This document shows positions 57,022 through 64,000 of a stretch of 64,000 nucleotides of DNA, piece by piece. Position numbers and translations under genes: made by a program. Source of the stretch: Microbacterium sp. EST19A (lineage in GTDB: Bacteria > Actinomycetota > Actinomycetes > Actinomycetales > Microbacteriaceae); contig NZ_JAHXYZ010000002.1 of assembly GCF_019969685.1 (NCBI RefSeq), positions 496,001 to 560,000 of the forward strand. Direction: 5' to 3'. The first letter of the stretch is position 1; every line of letters begins with the position of its first letter. Under the pieces are notes generated by a model. The model was not told where the DNA came from and did no database searches. It saw only the letters and a list, made by a program, of their open reading frames with translations.

Positions 57022-57617
57022 GACAACTCCCTCCCGCCCATCCCCGCGTCGGGGGCGAGCTCGACCATCGCGATGCGCAGTCGCTCCTTCGCGCGGCTGA
57101 GGCGCGTGCGGACTGTTCCGGCCGGCAGGCGCAGCAGCCGGGCCGCGTCCGCGGGCGCGACCTCTTCGATCACGCAGAGAGCCAGGATCTCCTGGTCCGC
57201 CGCGCTCAGCCGCGCGAACGCCGCCTCGACCTCGCCGCGACGATGAGCGCGCGTCTCGGCCTCGAGCACTTCCTCGGCATGGTCCGGAGCGGTCTCGGGG
57301 TGCAGCCTCCGGAGGAGCCGTTCGTGCCGCATCCGCGTCCGGGCACTGTTCCTCGCGAGGTTGGCGGCCGTCACGAGCAACCAGCCGATCACCGAGCCGT
57401 TCACGACCCTCACCCGGGAGCGCAGCCGCCACGCCTCGAGGAACACCATCGCCGTGACGTCCTCGGCATCCTCGCGCGTGCGAGCGAATCGCCGTGCGTG
57501 CCGATGCACGCGGTCGACGTGCCGATCGAAGACCGCGGCGAACGCGTCGGCGTCGCCGGCGCACGCCCGCGCCCACAGGTCGACGTCGCTGCTGTCGGCT
57601 CCGCTGAGCATGACCAT
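57018..57617 (-). CDS. ECF sigma factor
   Basis: A 199-residue ECF sigma factor: region 2 (DADAFAAVFDRHVDRVHRHARRF, EDAEDVTAMVFLEAW) and region 4 (LSAADQEILALCVIEEVAPADAARLLRLPAGTVRTRLSRAKERL, read from about 135). The region 4 matches sigmas common in Microbacteriaceae. It lies between a lipoprotein and a membrane protein, all on the minus strand, a likely stress or envelope-sensing operon inside the galactofuranose locus. Its regulon is unknown. Start ATG 57617, 6 bases after the lipoprotein stop. Confidence 0.88.
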   Translation of the reverse strand: MVMLSGADSSDVDLWARACAGDADAFAAVFDRHVDRVHRHARRFARTREDAEDVTAMVFLEAWRLRSRVRVVNGSVIGWLLVTAANLARNSARTRMRHERLLRRLHPETAPDHAEEVLEAETRAHRRGEVEAAFARLSAADQEILALCVIEEVAPADAARLLRLPAGTVRTRLSRAKERLRIAMVELAPDAGMGGRELS

Positions 57618-57623
57618 GGGCGG

Positions 57624-58559
57624 TCAGAGCGGTTTCAGGACCGAGGAGACGACGACCGCCCCCGGTCCGTACTCGTCGTCCATCTGCTGCTGCAGCTCTC
57701 CATTCTCATCGTGCACGACGCTGATTCCGATCTGACCGGTCATCGCGTCCGGCCCTGCCGACATGACCTGGTGATCCGACAGGAACTTCTCATCCGACAT
57801 GATCTCCTGGAGCCTCGCATCGAGCTCCGCGGCCGTGTAGTCGGCCGAGAAGACGCAGAGCGCTCCTCCCCATACTTGCCGCAACCGAGCCTCGGCCGCG
57901 GCAGGGTCACCGTGGACGCCGACATTGACGATCGAGAGGCCGGCGTGGACCGCGTCGAGTCGCATCTCCTCCAGGACATCCGTCCCCGGCGACACCGCAG
58001 GGATCTCGCTCCTGTCGATCCATGAGGTCGCGTATCCGTCCAGCGCCGTCGCCGCGGCGTGGATCCCGAGCAGCGCGTCGTAGGTGGCCAGCGACTCGTC
58101 GACTATCCGCCATCCTCCCGCAGGCTCCGGGCAGCGCGATGGCAGGACCGGCCCCTGCGGGCTGATCGAGGACGACGTCACGGAGAACGCGGTGACGGAG
58201 ACGACGGTCAGAACCTGTGCGACCGTGTCGTAGCTCCCCCTGACGGTGAAATCTCCCCAGTGCACCTCCATGCGCTCGTCGTACTCCGCGTCGACGGCGT
58301 CCCAGTCCCAGCCGACCAGCTGCACCCCGCCGGCGCAGCCGGGAGGACTCGACTGTGCCACGCCGAAGCAGAGATCCGTTCGACCATTCCGTTCGATGAC
58401 GGTTCCCGACGCTTCCGTCATGAACGTCACCGATGCCGTGGCCCCGAGGGCACCAGTGGCTCGCTGGCCGTCAGAGCGCGGCGTGGCGCACCCCGACACG
58501 ATCAGTGCCACCAACACGAGAGCAGCCGCGTATGCGCGACACCTGATCGACATCGCCAC
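57624..58559 (-). CDS. Lipoprotein, function unknown, first gene of ECF sigma operon
   Basis: A 311-residue lipoprotein: signal peptide with lipobox IVSGC (Cys about 24), then a beta-rich domain and a helical segment. It has no family I recognise. Two halves resemble each other weakly (WRIVDESLATYDALLG and the later LDARLQEIMSDEKFL). GTG at 58559 gives 5 bases after GGAGG; ATG at 58553 would be 11 away. The putative ECF promoter sits directly upstream, so it is probably in the sigma's own regulon. Confidence 0.78.
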   Translation of the reverse strand: MAMSIRCRAYAAALVLVALIVSGCATPRSDGQRATGALGATASVTFMTEASGTVIERNGRTDLCFGVAQSSPPGCAGGVQLVGWDWDAVDAEYDERMEVHWGDFTVRGSYDTVAQVLTVVSVTAFSVTSSSISPQGPVLPSRCPEPAGGWRIVDESLATYDALLGIHAAATALDGYATSWIDRSEIPAVSPGTDVLEEMRLDAVHAGLSIVNVGVHGDPAAAEARLRQVWGGALCVFSADYTAAELDARLQEIMSDEKFLSDHQVMSAGPDAMTGQIGISVVHDENGELQQQMDDEYGPGAVVVSSVLKPL

Positions 58560-58611
58560 ACCGACCTCCTTGCTCGCGCCCTCGGAAGCCGACGGCTCCC
58601 CTCACCATGGA

Positions 58612-58636
58612 GTGTCGCGACGAGGGGGAACGTTAC
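58612..58636 (-). promoter_or_regulatory. Putative ECF-type promoter of the lipoprotein-sigma operon
   Basis: On the minus strand GTAACGTT (58629-58636) is followed after about 11 bases by CGACAC (58612-58617). The AAC -35 core with a C/G-rich -10 fits ECF promoters, suggesting autoregulation. Confidence 0.45.
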
Positions 58637-58645
58637 AGGACCGGT

Positions 58646-59380
58646 CTAACTGTTGTAGTCGGCGTTGTAGCGCTCGAGCACCTCGGCGATCGGGGCGTCG
58701 AGCACGAGCTCGCCCCTGTCGAGGTAGAGCCCGCGAGTGCAGAACCGGCGCAGGTCGCGCTCGTTGTGGCTCACGAAGAACAGCGTGCGCCCCTCGGCGA
58801 GCAGCTCGTCGATGCGCGTGTAGCACTTCTCACGGAACGCCTTGTCGCCCACGGCGAGCACCTCGTCGACGAGCAGGATCGGCTCATCGAGCTGCGAGAC
58901 GACAGAGAACGCGAGGCGCACCTTCATGCCGTTGGAGAGGTGCTTGTAGGGGGTCTCCTCGAAGCCGGCCAGCTCGGCGAACGCGATGATGTCGTCGTAC
59001 CGGCGCGAGACCTCGTCGCGCGACATCCCGTGCAGTCCCGCGGTCAGTCGCACGTTCTCGCGCACCGTGAGATCGCCGACGAAGCCGCCGGTGATCTCGA
59101 TCAGCGGGGCGACACCGCCGTTGACCTCGACGGTTCCCTCGTCGGCCAGCAGTACCTTCGCGACCAGACGGAGCAGCGTCGACTTGCCCTGTCCGTTGCG
59201 ACCGACGACGCCGATCGACTCGCCGGGCTGCACGGTGAAGGAGACGTTGCGCAGAGCCCAGAACTCCCCCGGTCGCGACCGTCGCGACGCACCGGCGAAC
59301 AGGTCCTTGAAGGAGCGGTTGCCCCGTCTGTTCCGGCGGAAGTGGACGCCCAGTCCCCGGACTTCGATCGCTGCAGCCAT
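58646..59380 (-). CDS. wzt: Polysaccharide ABC exporter ATPase (Wzt-like)
   Basis: A 244-residue ATPase: an N-terminal extension, Walker A GRNGQGKST (60-68), signature LSNGMKVRLAF (the Wzt/TagH form), Walker B ILLVDEVLAVGD and H-loop SHNE. The C-terminal carbohydrate-binding domain of O9a-type Wzt is absent, as in TagH-short and mycobacterial Rv3781. It is paired with the Wzm-like permease, whose stop overlaps its ATG (TGATG). Only this frame segment is real; an upstream continuation lies within the permease gene. Confidence 0.92.
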   Translation of the reverse strand: MAAAIEVRGLGVHFRRNRRGNRSFKDLFAGASRRSRPGEFWALRNVSFTVQPGESIGVVGRNGQGKSTLLRLVAKVLLADEGTVEVNGGVAPLIEITGGFVGDLTVRENVRLTAGLHGMSRDEVSRRYDDIIAFAELAGFEETPYKHLSNGMKVRLAFSVVSQLDEPILLVDEVLAVGDKAFREKCYTRIDELLAEGRTLFFVSHNERDLRRFCTRGLYLDRGELVLDAPIAEVLERYNADYNS

Positions 59381-60198
59381 CACAGCTCCTTCAGCACAGG
59401 ACGCTCGAGCCGCCGGAAGGTCCACATTCCGAGCGCGAGGATCGCCAGGCTCATCACGACGCTGATCACCAGCGTGAACAGGTTCCACTGATCCGGGAAG
59501 AACGCCATCCGGTAGAGCATGAAGATGCCGGCGAGCGGGTTGAACGCCCCCAGTTTCTGCGCGATGCCCGGCAGGTCGGTGACGTTGTAGATGATCGGGG
59601 TGGCGTAGAACATCGCGCGCAGGATCAGTGCCGTCGTCCGCTCGAGGTCGACGTACATGACGCACAGCGGCGCGACGAGCAGCCCCAGCCCGACGAGCAG
59701 GATCGTCTGGAGCAGCATCGCCACCGGCATCCACAGGATGCCCCAGCCGATCTGCACCGTGTTGTTCGGATCCGTCTCCATGAACAGGCTGATCACGATG
59801 AACAGCACGAGCACGGGCAGGGAGAAGAGATACTCGATCCCCTTGCTCAGCACGATGCGGTTGACCCAGATGGACCGCGGGATCGCCGTCGACCGCACGA
59901 GTCTGGCGTCCTTCTTGAACGCACGCGTGAAGTCGCCGACGGACGAGTTGAACCAGACCCACGGCAGCAGCGCGCTGATGAGGAACACGATGTACGGCTC
60001 CTCGCCCACATCGCGGTGGAACACCTGCGTGAAGACGAACCAGTAGATCAGGCTCATCACCAGCGGATCGAGCACCGACCAGACGTAGCCCAGCATGCTC
60101 GTCGCGTACCGGACCTTCAGGTCGCGGGCCGACAACAGCCACAGCGAATGAAGGTATCGCCGCGGCGTTCCCGGCGCCCCGACAGCAGCGTGACTCAC
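59380..60198 (-). CDS. wzm: Polysaccharide ABC exporter permease (Wzm-like)
   Basis: A 272-residue ABC-2 type permease with six helices (about 32-55, 65-88, 112-140, 148-175, 180-200, 240-262). N-terminal RDLKVRYATSMLGYVWSVLDPL is a hallmark of the Wzm/TagG group. With Wzt it would export a lipid-linked glycan, by context a galactofuranan (as Rv3783-Rv3781 in mycobacteria). The start GTG follows TAGACT by 7 bases. The promoter box overlaps the end of glf. Confidence 0.92.
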   Translation of the reverse strand: MSHAAVGAPGTPRRYLHSLWLLSARDLKVRYATSMLGYVWSVLDPLVMSLIYWFVFTQVFHRDVGEEPYIVFLISALLPWVWFNSSVGDFTRAFKKDARLVRSTAIPRSIWVNRIVLSKGIEYLFSLPVLVLFIVISLFMETDPNNTVQIGWGILWMPVAMLLQTILLVGLGLLVAPLCVMYVDLERTTALILRAMFYATPIIYNVTDLPGIAQKLGAFNPLAGIFMLYRMAFFPDQWNLFTLVISVVMSLAILALGMWTFRRLERPVLKEL

Positions 60199-60208
60199 AG
60201 TGCCGAGT

Positions 60209-63463
<3,255 letters not shown>

Positions 63464-63467
<4 letters not shown>

Positions 63468-64000
63468 CTCGGTGCTCCTGCTGCGGCCATCAACTCGACG
63501 GCGGTCCCGACGACGATGCGGGGCGTGCCCGCCCAACGCGCGGCATCCGTCGCCGCGCGTCCGTCGACCAGCAGCTTGATGCCGGGGAGCTGCGCCGGCT
63601 CGAGCTCACGGTAGGCCGCGTGGTCGGTCTGCAGGATCGCGATGTCGATGTCGTCGCCCAGCGCGTACGGCTCGAAGCCAAGGCGCCGGAGCTCCTCGTC
63701 GCTGTACAGGGGGTCGTGCACCTGCACGACCGCGCCGCGCTTCTCGAGGGCGGCCACCGTCGGGAAGACACCGGAGAACGCCGTCTCCTTGACGCCGCCG
63801 CGGTAGCTCGCGCCGAGGACGACGGCGCGCAGCCCGGAGAGGGAGCCGAGGATGCCCTCCGCCTGGGCGACCAGGCGCTCCGGCATGGACTCGTTCACCC
63901 GACGGGCGGTGCGGACGATATCGGCACCGGGGTCGGTCGACAGGTAGAGCTTCGGGTACACCGGGATGCAGTGACCGCCGACGGCGATGCCGGGACGATG
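63464..64000 (-). CDS. Nucleotide-sugar (UDP-glucose/UDP-ManNAc) dehydrogenase, C-terminal part
   Basis: The last 178 residues of a gene that extends beyond the window edge. The catalytic motif GGHCIPVYP (active-site Cys) is visible at about 63960-63985 on the minus strand, followed by the central helix (VNESMPERL), VVLGASYRGGVKET and a C-terminal NAD-type domain. Such enzymes oxidise a UDP-sugar twice to a uronic acid, as WecC or Ugd; GGHCIPVYP leans to the WecC/VipA branch. It abuts the acyltransferase gene, so a uronic-acid-containing glycan is plausible. Confidence 0.88.

Overview
The window is high-GC, densely coding bacterial DNA with no gap above about 250 bases. The gene set is actinobacterial: an SigR/RsrA mycothiol-type thiol-stress pair, two WhiB proteins, MtrAB-LpqB, an E2-E1 fused 2-oxoglutarate decarboxylase (Kgd), GuaB1, an LpqB-type lipoprotein and an Eis-type acetyltransferase. 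Protein style and gene order suggest Microbacteriaceae, most likely Microbacterium; this is inference, because no rRNA or tRNA gene is present to test it.

Layout. (1) 1-8.6 kb: end of an Old Yellow Enzyme, two coupled CNNM/CBS membrane proteins, guaB1, and kgd. (2) 8.6-17.7 kb: eis-like gene, sigR-rsrA, aroA-rsgA-bcp, small membrane protein, whiB1-like gene facing a pdtaS-like kinase, an Rv3235-family gene, a hypothetical gene and a small HTH gene. (3) 17.8-31.6 kb: an SAF protein with a MinD/CpaE-like ATPase, alanine-type aminotransferase, secA, PadR regulator, coiled-coil protein, hpf, comFC-like gene, lpqB-mtrB-mtrA. (4) 31.6-39.2 kb: membrane protein, DUF4129, DUF4350, MoxR, DUF58, then divergent SpoIIM-like and RDD genes; as I recall them, these match M. 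tuberculosis Rv3689-Rv3695 in order and direction. (5) 39.2-42.1 kb: a MacAB-like export system. (6) 42.2-49.1 kb: DUF3499, metallopeptidase-like protein, DUF5719, giant glycosyltransferase, whiB2-like gene, manA; comparable to Rv3255c-Rv3260c. (7) 49.1-64 kb: cell-surface glycan locus with two O-antigen ligase/polymerase-like proteins, galE, two galactofuranosyltransferase-like proteins (GlfT2 and GlfT1 type), a three-gene ECF sigma operon, a Wzm/Wzt-like exporter, UDP-galactopyranose mutase (glf), an acyltransferase and a nucleotide-sugar dehydrogenase cut by the window edge.

The genes fit together as follows. GalE makes UDP-galactopyranose, Glf converts it to UDP-galactofuranose, the GlfT-like enzymes can polymerise it, and the Wzm/Wzt pair can export the lipid-linked chain; the acyltransferase and O-antigen ligase-like proteins could decorate, extend or attach it. 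MtrAB-LpqB, PdtaS, WhiB proteins, SigR-RsrA and a second ECF sigma form the regulatory layer.

The strongest cross-cutting signal is at gene starts: at about sixteen genes a TANNNT -10 hexamer lies 6-8 bases before the start codon, the signature of leaderless mRNAs. Other signals are five near-perfect intergenic hairpins without strong T tails, many 4-base ATGA/GTGA stop-start couplings, and two exact DnaA-box nonamers 1 kb apart. No insertion sequence, CRISPR array, prophage, tRNA or rRNA was seen.
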